A stretch of DNA of 64,000 nucleotides from contig CP124529.1 in the NCBI GenBank assembly GCA_029953615.1, positions 4,676,494 through 4,740,493 of the forward strand, written 5' to 3'. Shown here in pieces: positions 9,379 through 18,631 of this stretch. A program made the position numbers and the translations under genes. Each line of letters opens with the position of its first letter. Within the stretch, counting starts at the first letter, position 1. The notes under the pieces were generated by a model, which worked only from the letters and a program-made list of their open reading frames with translations, was not told the DNA's origin and ran no database searches. The DNA is from Pseudomonas putida (GTDB lineage: Bacteria > Pseudomonadota > Gammaproteobacteria > Pseudomonadales > Pseudomonadaceae).

Positions 9379-10290
9379 GTGCCCGTGGCGGCCTACACAT
9401 TGCGACAACTCAAGTACTTCGTCACCACCGTCGAGGCCGGCAGCGTGGCCGAGGCTTCACGCCAGCTGTACATCGCCCAGCCGTCCATCTCCACGGCCAT
9501 CAAGAGCCTGGAAGAAAGCTTCGGCGTGCAGCTGTTCATCCGCCATCACGCCCAGGGTGTGTCTCTCACGCCCAGCGGCAAGCGCTTCTATGCCAAGACC
9601 AGGTCGCTGCTGCAGATGGCCCACGAGTTCGAGCAGAACGCCCTGGCCGACAACGATACCGTGGCCGGGCAGATCGACATCGGCTGCTTCGAAACCGTGG
9701 CACCGCTGTACCTGCCACGCCTGATCGCCGGCTTTCGCCAGCGTTACCCGGGGGTGGATATCCGACTGCGCGACGGCGAGCAGCAGGAGCTGATCCAGGG
9801 CCTGACCGCAGGTACCTTCGACCTGGCGTTCCTCTACGACCATGACCTGGACGGCACCATCGAGGCCGAGCCGCTGATGCCGCCGCAGAAACCCTATGTG
9901 CTGCTGCCCGAGAGCCACCGCTTCGCCGGTCAGGCCCAGGTGTCGCTGCGTGACCTGTGCCCGGAACCGATGATTCTGCTGGACGTTGCCCCCAGCCGTA
10001 CCTACTTCGTCAGCCTGTTCAACGAAATGGGCCTGACGCCCAATATCGTCTTCAGCTCGCCGTCGATCGAGATGGTGCGTGGCATGGTCGGGCAGGGGTT
10101 CGGCTTTTCGCTGCTGGTGACGCGGCCGCATTCGGAGTACACCTACGACGGGCAACGCCTGGCCATGCTGGACATTGCCGAGCCAGTGGCGCTGTCAGGG
10201 CTGGCGGCAGCATGGTTGAAACGTGTGCAACTGACCAAACCGGCGCAGCTGTTCGTCGAGTTTTGCCGGGAAGAATTGGCCAAGTTCTGA
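9379..10290 (+). CDS. LysR-family transcriptional regulator
   Basis: A 303-residue LysR protein. The N-terminal winged helix covers residues 7-65 (LRQLKYFVTTVEAGSVAEASRQL, then QPSISTAIKSLE), and the effector-binding domain follows with the usual two lobes. The start is GTG 9379, and GTG 9385 is equally possible. There is no divergent partner gene next to it, so its target cannot be read from context. It converges on the glycine-zipper gene. Confidence 0.9.
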   Translation: MPVAAYTLRQLKYFVTTVEAGSVAEASRQLYIAQPSISTAIKSLEESFGVQLFIRHHAQGVSLTPSGKRFYAKTRSLLQMAHEFEQNALADNDTVAGQIDIGCFETVAPLYLPRLIAGFRQRYPGVDIRLRDGEQQELIQGLTAGTFDLAFLYDHDLDGTIEAEPLMPPQKPYVLLPESHRFAGQAQVSLRDLCPEPMILLDVAPSRTYFVSLFNEMGLTPNIVFSSPSIEMVRGMVGQGFGFSLLVTRPHSEYTYDGQRLAMLDIAEPVALSGLAAAWLKRVQLTKPAQLFVEFCREELAKF

Positions 10291-10337
10291 ACGGGCACGC
10301 CATGCATCCTCCGGCCGAGGCATGGCGCGCCTGCTGA

Positions 10338-10811
10338 TCAGGGGTTGACCTGATAGCCGCGCCCTTGCAGGCACCCGGCATAGGCACTGGCATGAGCCTG
10401 GGCTTTCGCTTCGTCCTGGCCGCGCCGGTCCTGACGGCGGTCCTGGCGCTGACGCATGCCACCGACTGCAGCACCAGCGGCGGCCACTTCGCCGGCGCGG
10501 TTCTGCCGGTATTCCTGCTTGGCGTCATCACCAACCCGGTCATACAGCTCGTCGTGCTGGTTGCCGCGCACCTGCGCGCCGGCCGCACCGGCAACCGCGC
10601 CGGCGGCGGCACCACGTACCCGGCCACCGACATGGGGGTCGCTGGATGTGGCGGCACTGTTCGCGGCATTGGTCGCGACGGTATTGCAATCATTGATATC
10701 CAGTTGCATCTGCTGGCTGCTCTGGCCCTTGAGCGGCACCACCGACTGCGCCTGGGCTGCCGATGCCGCGCACAGCAGCACCAGCAGGTAACTCCACGTG
10801 AACGTACGCAT
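10338..10811 (-). CDS. Exported glycine-zipper (YmgG-like) protein
   Basis: A 157-residue protein with a Sec signal (cleavage likely after AAQA at 20-21). A glycine-zipper stretch is at about 63-80 (GAAAGAVAGAAGAQVRG), followed by an arginine/glutamine-rich region with RQDRRQDRRGQDE and a C-terminal segment with one cysteine (YAGCLQGRGYQV). Glycine zippers pack into or against membranes. Family members are envelope proteins of unclear role. Two cysteines, N- and C-terminal, could form a disulfide. Confidence 0.75.
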   Translation of the reverse strand: MRTFTWSYLLVLLCAASAAQAQSVVPLKGQSSQQMQLDINDCNTVATNAANSAATSSDPHVGGRVRGAAAGAVAGAAGAQVRGNQHDELYDRVGDDAKQEYRQNRAGEVAAAGAAVGGMRQRQDRRQDRRGQDEAKAQAHASAYAGCLQGRGYQVNP

Positions 10812-10961
10812 GGCAAACCTCCAGCGGGTGGGGATCCCGTTTCACAGGATAGTTCTCTTTGCTGTCGATGATGGCAGTTTTGCCGGGATGGTCTAAACCG
10901 GATATCAAACGTGGTTCGCCTGCGTATCACGGCGTGAATCCGGGCTACCTGTGGAAACCCC

Positions 10962-11558
10962 ATGAGCCAGACCCAGCAGCTGATCATCTGTGAGTACTGT
11001 GACACGGTTTACCACCGTGCGCCGTTGCTCAAGCACCAGCGCGCCGTTTGCCAGCGCTGTGGCGGCGTGCTGTACCGGCACACCTCGCTGACCGTGCAGC
11101 AGCGGCTGGCCCTGAGTGTGACAGGTGGCATCCTGCTGGTGTTCGCCAACTTCTACCCGGTGATGACCATTGGCATGCAGGGGCTCACCCATTCCGCGAC
11201 CTTATGGGACTCGGTGCAGATCCTCAGCCACGGCAGCATCACCTTCATCGCCCTGGTCATGGCCCTGTCGATCATCTTTGCGCCGGTGCTGCAGATTACC
11301 CTCTTGTGCTGGGTGTTGGGTTTCGCCCTGGCTGGCCAGCGCGCACCCGGTTTTGCCCTGTGCATGCGCAGCCTGGAGGGCCTGCGGCCTTGGAGCATGC
11401 TGGAAGTGTGCCTGCTAGGGGCGATGGTGGCGGTGATCAAGCTGGCGGGGTTTCTCGATGTGATACCTGGCATCGGCCTGCTGGCGCTAGCTGCGCTGAG
11501 CATGCTGATCATCCATATCGCCGGCAAAGACATCCGCGACCTTTGGGAGCAGGTATGA
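10962..11558 (+). CDS. pqiA: PqiA-family membrane protein (first copy)
   Basis: A 198-residue inner-membrane protein with an N-terminal zinc-ribbon-like motif (CEYCDTVYH, then CQRCGGVLYRH), followed by four hydrophobic helices. This is one half of the two-module PqiA seen in enterobacteria. The second half is the next gene, so the protein is split in two here. PqiA, PqiB and PqiC form a trans-envelope lipid-transport system. The stop overlaps the next start by 4 bases. Confidence 0.9.
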   Translation: MSQTQQLIICEYCDTVYHRAPLLKHQRAVCQRCGGVLYRHTSLTVQQRLALSVTGGILLVFANFYPVMTIGMQGLTHSATLWDSVQILSHGSITFIALVMALSIIFAPVLQITLLCWVLGFALAGQRAPGFALCMRSLEGLRPWSMLEVCLLGAMVAVIKLAGFLDVIPGIGLLALAALSMLIIHIAGKDIRDLWEQV

Positions 11559-12199
11559 ATACCCCGGCCAGCGCCGACGAGCTGGGCCTGTGCCTGTGCC
11601 ATGGCTGCGGTCAGGCCTGCGAACTGGGTAGCGACAAGCACACCTGCGAACGCTGTGGTGCTGCCATTCACCGGCGCAAGGCCAATGCCATCAGCCGCGG
11701 CTGGGCGTTTCTGCTGGCGGCGCTGATTTTCTACATCCCCGCCAACCTGCTACCGGTCATGCACACCGAAATGCTTGGCAGCGGCAGCGAAAGCACCATT
11801 GGCGGTGGCGTGCTGGAGTTCTGGGAGGCAGGTGCCTGGGATATCGCGCTGATCATCTTCATTGCCAGCGTGGGCGTGCCGGCCATCAAGTTCTTCTCGC
11901 TCGGCCTGTTGCTGTTTACCGCCGGGCGTGGTTCCACCTGGGCCTGCCGGCAGCGTTCGCAACTGTACCGGTTCGTCGAGTTGATCGGTTACTGGTCGAT
12001 GCTCGATGTGATGGTGGTGGCGCTGGTGGCGGCGCTGGTGCAACTGCGCGAGCTGGGCACCATCGAGCCACGGGTGGGCATTCTGTTTTTCGGCATGGTG
12101 GTGGTTCTGACCATGTTTTCTGCGATGAGCTTCGATCCACGCCTGATCTGGGATAGCCGAGCGAACGAGGGAGGCCGTATTGATGGTGCAAGAGACTGA
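11555..12199 (+). CDS. pqiA: PqiA-family membrane protein (second copy)
   Basis: A 214-residue protein with the same layout as the previous gene: a four-cysteine N-terminus (CLCHGCGQACELG, CERCGAAIHRRK) and four membrane helices. Together the two proteins correspond to the duplicated PqiA module. The start is translationally coupled to the first copy (ATGA), and the end overlaps pqiB by 17 bases. It should form the inner-membrane part that feeds or anchors PqiB. Confidence 0.9.
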   Translation: MNTPASADELGLCLCHGCGQACELGSDKHTCERCGAAIHRRKANAISRGWAFLLAALIFYIPANLLPVMHTEMLGSGSESTIGGGVLEFWEAGAWDIALIIFIASVGVPAIKFFSLGLLLFTAGRGSTWACRQRSQLYRFVELIGYWSMLDVMVVALVAALVQLRELGTIEPRVGILFFGMVVVLTMFSAMSFDPRLIWDSRANEGGRIDGARD

Positions 12200-13823
12200 C
12201 AAGCGCGAGCGCGCGGGGCAGGTTGAAGTGCGCACCCGGCGCTGGAGTGTGTCGCTGGTGTGGATCGTGCCGATACTGGCAATTCTGATCGGCGCTTCGC
12301 TGGTAGTGCGCAACTGGATGCAGCAAGGCCCGGTCATCGCGATTTCCTTTCACACCGGGGAAGGGCTGGTGGCGCACAAGACCCAGGTCAAATACCGCAG
12401 CGTGGTGATTGGCGAAGTCACTACGGTGGACCTGGCCGACGACAAGAAGAGCGTGGTCGCCAAGGTCCAGCTGTCCAACGACGCCCGTGCGTTCGCTACC
12501 CAGGGCGCACGCTTCTGGGTAGTGCGGCCACGCATTGGGGTGGGCGGCGTGTCCGGCGTGGACACGCTGCTGTCGGGCAGTTTCATCGGGGCAGATTCCG
12601 GCGAATCGAAAGTGCCCGAGAAGTCCTTCGTCGGCCTGGAGTTGCCACCGCCGATCACCTACGACGAAAAGGGCAAGCGCTTTGTCCTGACTGCCAGCGA
12701 CCTGGGGTCGCTGGATATTGGCTCATCGATCTATTACCGCAAGATCCCGGTGGGTGAGGTGGTGTCGTTTGCCCTGCAGAACGATGGCAAGGGCGTGGAA
12801 ATTGGCATATTCGTGCAGGCCCCCTACGACAGTTTCGTCACCGCCGATACCCGCTTCTGGAACGCCAGTGGCGTCGACATGCAGATCGGTGCCAACGGCC
12901 TGAAGATCGATACCGAGTCACTGTCGTCCATCCTGGTGGGCGGGCTGGCCTTTGGCTCGCCCGACTTCGCCCCGCAAGCCGAGCCGGCTGCCGACCAGGC
13001 GCACTTCCAGCTGTTTGCCGACCGCGACACCGCCCTGGCCCCGCCTACTGGTCAGGCGCAGTACCTGCAGTTGCGTTTCGACCAGGCCATGCGTGGCCTG
13101 TCGGTGGGGGCCCCGGTGGAGTTCAAGGGTGTAGAGTTTGGCCGGGTCACCTCGGTCAAGCTCGACTACGATGCCACCCGGCAAACCTTCCCGGTGGTGG
13201 TCGATGCGGTGATCTACCCGCAACGGCTGGGGCCGGTGCACCGCAAGATGCTGAATGTGTTCAAGCATGTCGAAGGCGACATGGACGGCGCGCGGCGGCT
13301 GATCGGCACCTTCGTCGAGCACGGGCTGCGGGCCCAGGCGCGAAGCGGCAACCTGATCACCGGGCAGATGTTCATTTCCCTGGACTTCTACCCGGATGCC
13401 CCCAAGGTGGCTTTCGACAAGACCGCCGACCCCATCACCATCCCCACATTGCCGGGCAGCCTGGAGCAGTTGCAGGAACAGCTGCAGCGGGTGGTGGAGC
13501 GCATCAGCAAATTGCCGCTGGAAAGCATCGCCAACAACCTGGACGGCAGCCTGCGTGAGCTGCGCGCCAGCCTCAAACAGTTCAATGGCCAGACGCTGCC
13601 GGACGTGAAGGTGGCGCTGGACGAAGTTCACAAGACCTTGCGCACGGCCAATTCGGCCATTTCCGAGGACTCGCCGCAGCGCGAGCGCATGGGTGAAACC
13701 CTGGATGAGCTGGAGCGCATGTCGCGATCGCTGCGGGACCTGGCCGATTACCTGGGCCGGCACCCCGAATCGCTGATACGTGGCCGGCCGAAAGCGGCCA
13801 GCGCCGCAGACCTTGAACCCTGA
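12183..13823 (+). CDS. pqiB: PqiB, MCE-domain tunnel protein
   Basis: A protein of about 546 residues with one N-terminal membrane anchor (VSLVWIVPILAILIGASLVV) and three MCE domains (about 45-150, 160-270 and 285-400). A C-terminal coiled-coil region follows, with repeated heptads (LQEQLQRVVERISKL.., LDELERMSRSLRDLA). Known PqiB forms a hexameric needle across the periplasm for lipid transfer. ATG 12183 is chosen; TTG 12180, one codon upstream, is also possible. It overlaps pqiA by 17 bases. Confidence 0.93.
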   Translation: MVQETDKRERAGQVEVRTRRWSVSLVWIVPILAILIGASLVVRNWMQQGPVIAISFHTGEGLVAHKTQVKYRSVVIGEVTTVDLADDKKSVVAKVQLSNDARAFATQGARFWVVRPRIGVGGVSGVDTLLSGSFIGADSGESKVPEKSFVGLELPPPITYDEKGKRFVLTASDLGSLDIGSSIYYRKIPVGEVVSFALQNDGKGVEIGIFVQAPYDSFVTADTRFWNASGVDMQIGANGLKIDTESLSSILVGGLAFGSPDFAPQAEPAADQAHFQLFADRDTALAPPTGQAQYLQLRFDQAMRGLSVGAPVEFKGVEFGRVTSVKLDYDATRQTFPVVVDAVIYPQRLGPVHRKMLNVFKHVEGDMDGARRLIGTFVEHGLRAQARSGNLITGQMFISLDFYPDAPKVAFDKTADPITIPTLPGSLEQLQEQLQRVVERISKLPLESIANNLDGSLRELRASLKQFNGQTLPDVKVALDEVHKTLRTANSAISEDSPQRERMGETLDELERMSRSLRDLADYLGRHPESLIRGRPKAASAADLEP

Positions 13824-13834
13824 GGAGACGCCCG

Positions 13835-14371
13835 ATGCATCGACTGCGCAATATGTGTGGTGCCGGCCTGCTGGCAGTGCTGTGGGGCTGCAGCAGTACC
13901 CCGAACAACTATCACACGCTGGTGCCGAGCGAACCGGTGCGCGACGGTGGCCAGCGTATTCAGGTGGCGAGGGTGGCCGTGCCGCCACAGGTGGATCGCC
14001 CGCAGTTGGTGGTGCGGCAAGGCCAGAGCGGCCTGGCGATCCTCGAGACGGAGTGGTGGGGGGCCAACCTGGAGGATGAGTTCCGCAGCGCCTTGCAGGA
14101 CCAACTGGGTGGGCCGGTAGGTGGCGGCAACGCGGTGCTGCGGGTGGACGTGCAGCGCTTCGATACGGTGCCGGGGCGCTACGCTTCGCTGGAGGCGCTA
14201 TGGCGCCTGACACGCTCGGGGGAGGCCGGGCTGACCTGCCGAACCTCGTTGCAGACGGCGGCGGACAACAGCATCGCCAGCCTGGTCAATGCCCACCAGG
14301 CCAACCTGCGCAAACTGGCCGAGGCAGTGCGGGAGAGTGCCCGGCAGGGCAGCTGTGCCCAACCTGCCTGA
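13835..14371 (+). CDS. pqiC: PqiC, outer-membrane lipoprotein
   Basis: A 178-residue protein with a lipoprotein signal: a hydrophobic segment, then the lipobox LWGC at about residue 25, followed by SST. The mature part is the PqiC/YmbA (ABC-type transport auxiliary) domain with YHTLVP and RVAVPPQVDRPQLVVR. It follows pqiB by 11 bases. PqiC sits on the inner face of the outer membrane and receives the PqiB needle. Serine follows the lipid cysteine, which fits outer-membrane sorting. Confidence 0.9.
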   Translation: MHRLRNMCGAGLLAVLWGCSSTPNNYHTLVPSEPVRDGGQRIQVARVAVPPQVDRPQLVVRQGQSGLAILETEWWGANLEDEFRSALQDQLGGPVGGGNAVLRVDVQRFDTVPGRYASLEALWRLTRSGEAGLTCRTSLQTAADNSIASLVNAHQANLRKLAEAVRESARQGSCAQPA

Positions 14372-14390
14372 TGGCTGATCGATGCATGGT

Positions 14391-14440
14391 ACTTGTGGGA
14401 GCGGCCTTGTGTCGCGAAAGGGGCGCAAAGCGCCCCCGGC
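14391..14440. repeat. Single REP unit (GTGGGAGCGGCCTTGTGTCGCGA family)
   Basis: One unit of the second REP family, followed by the hairpin GGGGCGCAAAGCGCCCC. It lies between the convergent ends of pqiC and cptA and may act as a bidirectional terminator, though no T-run is present. Confidence 0.75.
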
Positions 14441-14478
14441 AATCCCGATCGCACAACACTCAGTTCAGGTTCTTCCCG

Positions 14479-16224
14479 CTACTGACCGTCTCCCGCAACC
14501 CGCTCGGCCTTGTCCAGCGGCAGGTGGTCGAACTCGCGCAAGCCATCCTTGCGGTACGGGTCGCCAATCCAGCGCGGAGCCACCACGAATTGCGGGCTCA
14601 CCAGGCTCTTGGCCGGCTCGTAACGGTCATAGCTCAGCCCGGCCAGGTCGGACAAGGTATGGATCAGGTGCGAGCTGCTGTAGGGGCGCTCGGTCATTGC
14701 CTGCAAGTCTCGTGGGTGTTCGGCCTGCCAGCTGGGCGAGGTCCACAGCAGGAACGGAATGGTGTACATCGGCCGGGTCGGCGCGCCTTCGTTACGCCCC
14801 AGGCGGTCGTGGTTGCCTGAGCTGTACACATCTTCACCATGGTCGGACAGGTACAGCAGGAAACCATTGGCAGTACTGGCCGAATAACGCTTGATCAGGC
14901 TCGACACCACGTAGTCGTTGTAGCGCACCGCGTTGTCGTAGAAGTTGTAGGTTTGTACCTGGTCGTCTGTCAGCTTGCCGGGCACCCCCTGGCGGTCGTC
15001 GAAGTGCGCGTAGTCGTTCGGGTAGCGGTAGCGATAATCCATGTGCGTACCCAGCAGGTGCACGATGATGAATTTGTTCGGCGCCGGGTCCTGCAGGGCC
15101 TTCTCGAACGGCGCCAGCACCACGTCGTCGTACTGGCTGGCATTCTGGTTGCGCTGGTTGTTGAGGTACACCGGCGCGTCCGTCTGCTGCGAGAAGGTGG
15201 TCAGCATGGTGTTGCGTTTGGTCATGGTCTGCTGGTTGGTGATCCAGAAGGTTTTATAGCCAGCCTGTTTCATCAGGTTGATCAGCGACGGGTCGGTCAG
15301 GAAGCGGTCCGGGTTCTGTTCGTCGCCGAAGGTGAGGATCTGCTGCATCACTTCGATGGTGTACGGGCGTGGCGACACCACGTTGCGGAACACGGTCAGG
15401 CGCTTGTCGCTGGCGGCCAGTGCGTCGAGGTTGGGCGTGGTGTCGCGGTTGTAGCCGTACAGGTGCATGTGCTCGCGGGTGGTGGATTCGCCCAGCACCA
15501 GCACCAGCGTGCGTGGCGCTGCGCCACTGCTGTCATGCAGGTTTTGCAGGGGCGGCAGCGCGGCGTTCTGGGCCAGCAGCTCTTGCATGTTGTCCAGTTG
15601 CTGGCGGTACTGGCGGTAGCCGACCAGCAGTTGCCAGGGCACGGCGGGTTCCATGCGCTGCTGCACCTTTTCCGCTGCGTCGGCGAAGCTGCGCTGCTGG
15701 GTGACCATCTGCTTGTAGAACGGGTACACCAGGTTGGCCAGCAGCAACAGCAATACCACCGGCAGGCGGCTGCGCAGCGGCAGGCTGACCGGGCGTACGC
15801 GCCTCCACAGCAGTACTGCCACCAGGGAGTACAGCAGCAACGCCAGGCCCAGCCAGACGCTGAAGTACTGGCTGAAGTACTCGCCGGCCTCGGCGGTGTT
15901 GGACTCGAACATGACGAAGATGACGCTTTGCGAGAACTCCTGGCGATAGATGCCGAAGTAGCTCAGGCCCACCAGTGAAGCAGCCCACAGCACCAGGCCA
16001 ATGATCGCGGCCGTGGCGCGGGTGAAGCGTGGCAGCAGCAGTACCGGGGCCAGCCACAGGCTGCTGAGGAACAAAGCATCGCGGAAACCGGCGAACCCGG
16101 TGGTGCCGCTGAACAGCAGCAACGCCTGGGTCACGCCTGAGAAGTACCAGAAAAACAGCAAAAGCCAGCCCAGGCCGGCCCAGTCCACGCGCTTGGGCGA
16201 AGAGGGGGATGGAGTGTGTGACAC
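14479..16224 (-). CDS. cptA: CptA, lipopolysaccharide-core phosphoethanolamine transferase
   Basis: A 581-residue enzyme that, in enterobacteria, moves phosphoethanolamine from phosphatidylethanolamine to core heptose phosphate of lipopolysaccharide. Five N-terminal membrane helices (to about 180) precede a periplasmic alkaline-phosphatase-like domain. The nucleophile region is G245-E-S-T-T-R, with T248 the likely phospho-accepting residue. HLLGTH and YLSDHGEDVY supply metal ligands. Segments such as YRQEFSQSVIFVMFESNT and FWITNQQTMTKRNTM closely follow E. coli CptA, and the length is nearly the same (577 there). It probably modifies surface charge. It stands alone, divergent from a small DUF2986 gene. 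Confidence 0.9.
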   Translation of the reverse strand: MSHTPSPSSPKRVDWAGLGWLLLFFWYFSGVTQALLLFSGTTGFAGFRDALFLSSLWLAPVLLLPRFTRATAAIIGLVLWAASLVGLSYFGIYRQEFSQSVIFVMFESNTAEAGEYFSQYFSVWLGLALLLYSLVAVLLWRRVRPVSLPLRSRLPVVLLLLLANLVYPFYKQMVTQQRSFADAAEKVQQRMEPAVPWQLLVGYRQYRQQLDNMQELLAQNAALPPLQNLHDSSGAAPRTLVLVLGESTTREHMHLYGYNRDTTPNLDALAASDKRLTVFRNVVSPRPYTIEVMQQILTFGDEQNPDRFLTDPSLINLMKQAGYKTFWITNQQTMTKRNTMLTTFSQQTDAPVYLNNQRNQNASQYDDVVLAPFEKALQDPAPNKFIIVHLLGTHMDYRYRYPNDYAHFDDRQGVPGKLTDDQVQTYNFYDNAVRYNDYVVSSLIKRYSASTANGFLLYLSDHGEDVYSSGNHDRLGRNEGAPTRPMYTIPFLLWTSPSWQAEHPRDLQAMTERPYSSSHLIHTLSDLAGLSYDRYEPAKSLVSPQFVVAPRWIGDPYRKDGLREFDHLPLDKAERVAGDGQ

Positions 16225-16378
16225 GTTTGCCTCGTAGTCGCTCGGCGGCCAGCGGATGTGCCCGTGACCGGAAAGGGCGTGACGCTAATCTGCCGGGTGT
16301 GAAAATAACGTCAACGAGACGTTGGCCCAGGCAAGGTATGATGGGTTCAGCCAAACCAGACTGACAGGCCGAGTGAGA

Positions 16379-16525
16379 ATGAACCGTCGCAAGAAGATCA
16401 AGCAGCTATTGCAGGCGCATGCCAAGAAGGCCAGCGCCAAACTGGCACCGCGCAAGCCCAAGTACATTTGCAAGGCCGACCGGTTGAAGATGGAGGCCGA
16501 GGCGGCGGGGGATACCCCAACCTGA
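16379..16525 (+). CDS. DUF2986 small basic protein
   Basis: A 48-residue lysine-rich protein, MNRRKKIKQLLQAHAKKASA at its start and KPKYICKADR later. This fits the short DUF2986 family (PF11661) of gamma-proteobacteria. The start at 16379 is within a purine-rich leader (GAGTGAGA). Its charge suggests nucleic-acid or ribosome contact, but no function is known. It is divergent from cptA and is followed by a REP pair. Confidence 0.75.
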   Translation: MNRRKKIKQLLQAHAKKASAKLAPRKPKYICKADRLKMEAEAAGDTPT

Positions 16526-16542
16526 CTGACTGGCGCGGACAT

Positions 16543-16660
16543 TGTAGTAGCGGCCTTGTGTCGCGATCGGGCCGCAGAGCGGCCACACGATTTCAGCGTT
16601 GAAGCAGATTTCGCCGGGGCCGCCTTGCGGCCCGATCGCGACACAGGCCGCTCCTACAGG
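16543..16660. repeat. REP pair (GTAGGAGCGGCCTTGTGTCGCGA family)
   Basis: Two inverted units of the second REP family, each followed by a GGGCCGC..GCGGCC stem. They lie between the convergent ends of the DUF2986 gene and the arginine-rich protein gene. Confidence 0.85.
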
Positions 16661-16681
16661 GGATGCGTCAGCTGCTTACGA

Positions 16682-17056
16682 TCAACGGCGGTAGTAACGA
16701 TAGTCGTGATAGTAGCGGTCGTGCATGGCCCGATCATGGCGGCGCTCCCAGTCGCGGCGGCGTTCCCAGTCTCGCCGGCGTTCCCAGTCACGGCGGGCTT
16801 GCTCACGGCGCCACTGTTCGCGGCGCCAGTCGCGGCGGTGGTCATGCCAGCGGTCGTCATCGTGGGCCAGCAGCGTGGCCGGCTGTGCATTGGCCACGCT
16901 GGCCACTCTGGACCAGGGGTTGCCGGCAGGCTGCAACGGTGCTTGAACCGCCGGGGGTGCCAGCACGGGCGCCTTCGTTTGTGTTGCCGACGCCGTGCCC
17001 ATCGCCGCGAACGAGAACAGGCCGAGCAGCATCAACCTTGCGACATGTATTTTCAT
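16682..17056 (-). CDS. Small exported arginine/tryptophan-rich repeat protein
   Basis: A 124-residue protein with a Sec signal (MKIHVARLMLLGLFSFAAMG.., cleavage near ASA at 22-24). A proline/alanine linker and a very basic C-terminal half follow, with three tandem RRDWER hexapeptides flanked by related RREQW and RREQA units, ending in a tyrosine/histidine-rich tail (RYYHDYRYYRR). The ATG at 17056 is used because the signal peptide starts there; a much longer upstream frame is an antisense shadow. The periplasmic location is likely, and the net positive charge suggests binding to an acidic polymer. No known function. Confidence 0.7.
   Translation of the reverse strand: MKIHVARLMLLGLFSFAAMGTASATQTKAPVLAPPAVQAPLQPAGNPWSRVASVANAQPATLLAHDDDRWHDHRRDWRREQWRREQARRDWERRRDWERRRDWERRHDRAMHDRYYHDYRYYRR
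16743..16796. repeat. 18-bp tandem repeat, three copies, coding for RRDWER
   Basis: Three 18-base units of the form CGTTCCCAGTCNCGGCGG lie in frame in the small exported protein, giving exact hexapeptide repeats. The units differ at only a few bases, so the array is recent or kept uniform and could vary in copy number between strains. Confidence 0.75.
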
Positions 17057-17302
17057 GAGCGAAGCCAACCTCTGATAACAATTGAGCCATCTGGCCAGCA
17101 GGTGGTCGGCGAGCCTTGTCTCGCGTACCGCTACCTTTCTGGGCCTCCCACATAGACCGGTAAACGGGAAAAAGTTCGCAGCAGCAACAAGTTGTACAAC
17201 TTCTGCGGGGAGACCGGCCCCAGGCGCATCGGGACTGGACCATTTCGATCTTCCTGTGCAAGCTGATGCACGACAGTGATTGCACACAGAAGGTGATCGT
17301 TT

Positions 17303-18631
17303 GTGAACCCCGAATCCATGCTGGCGGCATTGCCAGGCTTCGCCATGCCGGCCGAGGCGATCCAGGTGCTGCCCGATGCCAGGGCCTATCGCGCCTGCCT
17401 GCTCGAGCGCATTCGCGCCGCCACCCGGCGCATCGTCATCGTCGCGTTGTACTTGCAGGAAGACGAGGCCGGCCAGGAAGTGCTGGATGCCTTGTACCAG
17501 GCCAAGGCCGCGCGGCCGGGGCTGGAAATCACCATCGTGGTCGACTGGTTCCGTGCCCGGCGCGGTCTGCTGGGCGCAGGGCGCCAGCCGGGTAATGCCG
17601 CCTGGTACCAGGCCCAGCGCCAGCACCATGGGCTGGACATCGTCATCCATGGCGTACCGGTGCAGACCCGCGAGCTGTTCGGCGTGCTGCACCTGAAGGG
17701 CAGTATCATCGACGACTGCGTGATCTACACCGGTGCCAGCCTGAACAACGTGTACCTGCACCGTTTCGACCGCTACCGGCTGGACCGCTACCACCTGTTC
17801 CAGTCGCCGGCGCTGGCCGACGCCATGGTCGAGCTGGTGCGCCGCCTGCTGCACCACACCGCCACCCCGCGCCTTGACCTGCCGGCGCCACCCTCAACCC
17901 GCAGCCTGCGCGGCGACATACGGCGCTTGCGCGCGCGGCTGCGGCGCATGGCCTATGAGGCTCCGGTCAGCGCGGCGGCGCATGGCCTGCGGGTGATTCC
18001 GCTGTTGGGTGTGGGCCGGGGCAACCCGCTGAACCGGGCGTTGTGCACCTTGCTCGCGGCGGCACGCACGCAGGTCATCATCAGCACGCCGTATTTCAAC
18101 CCGCCACGGGTGCTGATGCGCGAGCTCGATCATGCCCTGGCGCGTGGTGTGCGGGTGGAACTGATCGTTGGTGACCGCACGGCCAACGACTTCTATATCG
18201 CCCCTGGCGAGCCGTTCAGTGCCAGCGGCGCGCTGCCCTACCTGTACGAAGACAACCTGCGCGCCTTCGCCAGACGTCGCCACGCCGCGATTGCCACTGG
18301 CCAGCTGGAGGTGCGAATCTGGAACGACCCCGGGCACACCTTTCATGCCAAGGGCGTGTGGATCGACCAGCGCTATTCGTTGCTGACCGGTAACAACCTG
18401 AACCCGCGCGGCTTCAACCTGGACCTGGAGAACGGCCTGCTGATCGATGACCCGCAAGGGCAATGGCTGGCGCCAAGGGAGGCAGAGTTGGCCGAGCTGC
18501 GCCGACATGCGCCGAAGATCGGCTCGGCAGAGGCGCTGGGGGTCAAGGCCGAGCACCCCAAGGAAGTGCGCAAGTTCCTTCGGCGGCTGCGCTACAGCCG
18601 GTTGGAGCCGCTGATCAAGCGGGTGCTCTGA
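17303..18631 (+). CDS. pssA: Phosphatidylserine synthase PssA, PLD-type
   Basis: A 442-residue phospholipase-D-fold enzyme that makes phosphatidylserine from CDP-diacylglycerol and serine. Two HKD-type motifs are visible: H130-LKGSIIDD and H348-AKGVWID. The second is followed by TGNNLNPRGFNLDLENGLL, the conserved block of the E. coli-type PssA. Length matches (about 450). The start is GTG 17303 with AGGTGA upstream. It acts at the inner face of the cytoplasmic membrane, with no transmembrane helix. It is a single-gene unit and supplies phosphatidylethanolamine, the donor used by CptA. Confidence 0.93.
   Translation: MNPESMLAALPGFAMPAEAIQVLPDARAYRACLLERIRAATRRIVIVALYLQEDEAGQEVLDALYQAKAARPGLEITIVVDWFRARRGLLGAGRQPGNAAWYQAQRQHHGLDIVIHGVPVQTRELFGVLHLKGSIIDDCVIYTGASLNNVYLHRFDRYRLDRYHLFQSPALADAMVELVRRLLHHTATPRLDLPAPPSTRSLRGDIRRLRARLRRMAYEAPVSAAAHGLRVIPLLGVGRGNPLNRALCTLLAAARTQVIISTPYFNPPRVLMRELDHALARGVRVELIVGDRTANDFYIAPGEPFSASGALPYLYEDNLRAFARRRHAAIATGQLEVRIWNDPGHTFHAKGVWIDQRYSLLTGNNLNPRGFNLDLENGLLIDDPQGQWLAPREAELAELRRHAPKIGSAEALGVKAEHPKEVRKFLRRLRYSRLEPLIKRVL

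Noticed and set aside
10298..10328. Terminator between the LysR and glycine-zipper genes
   Set aside because: An eight-base stem CGCCATGC..GCATGGCG is present but the loop is long and no T-run follows on either strand.
14839..15978. 379-residue plus-strand frame opposite cptA
   Set aside because: Valine/glutamine-rich antisense shadow of a well-matched transferase gene.
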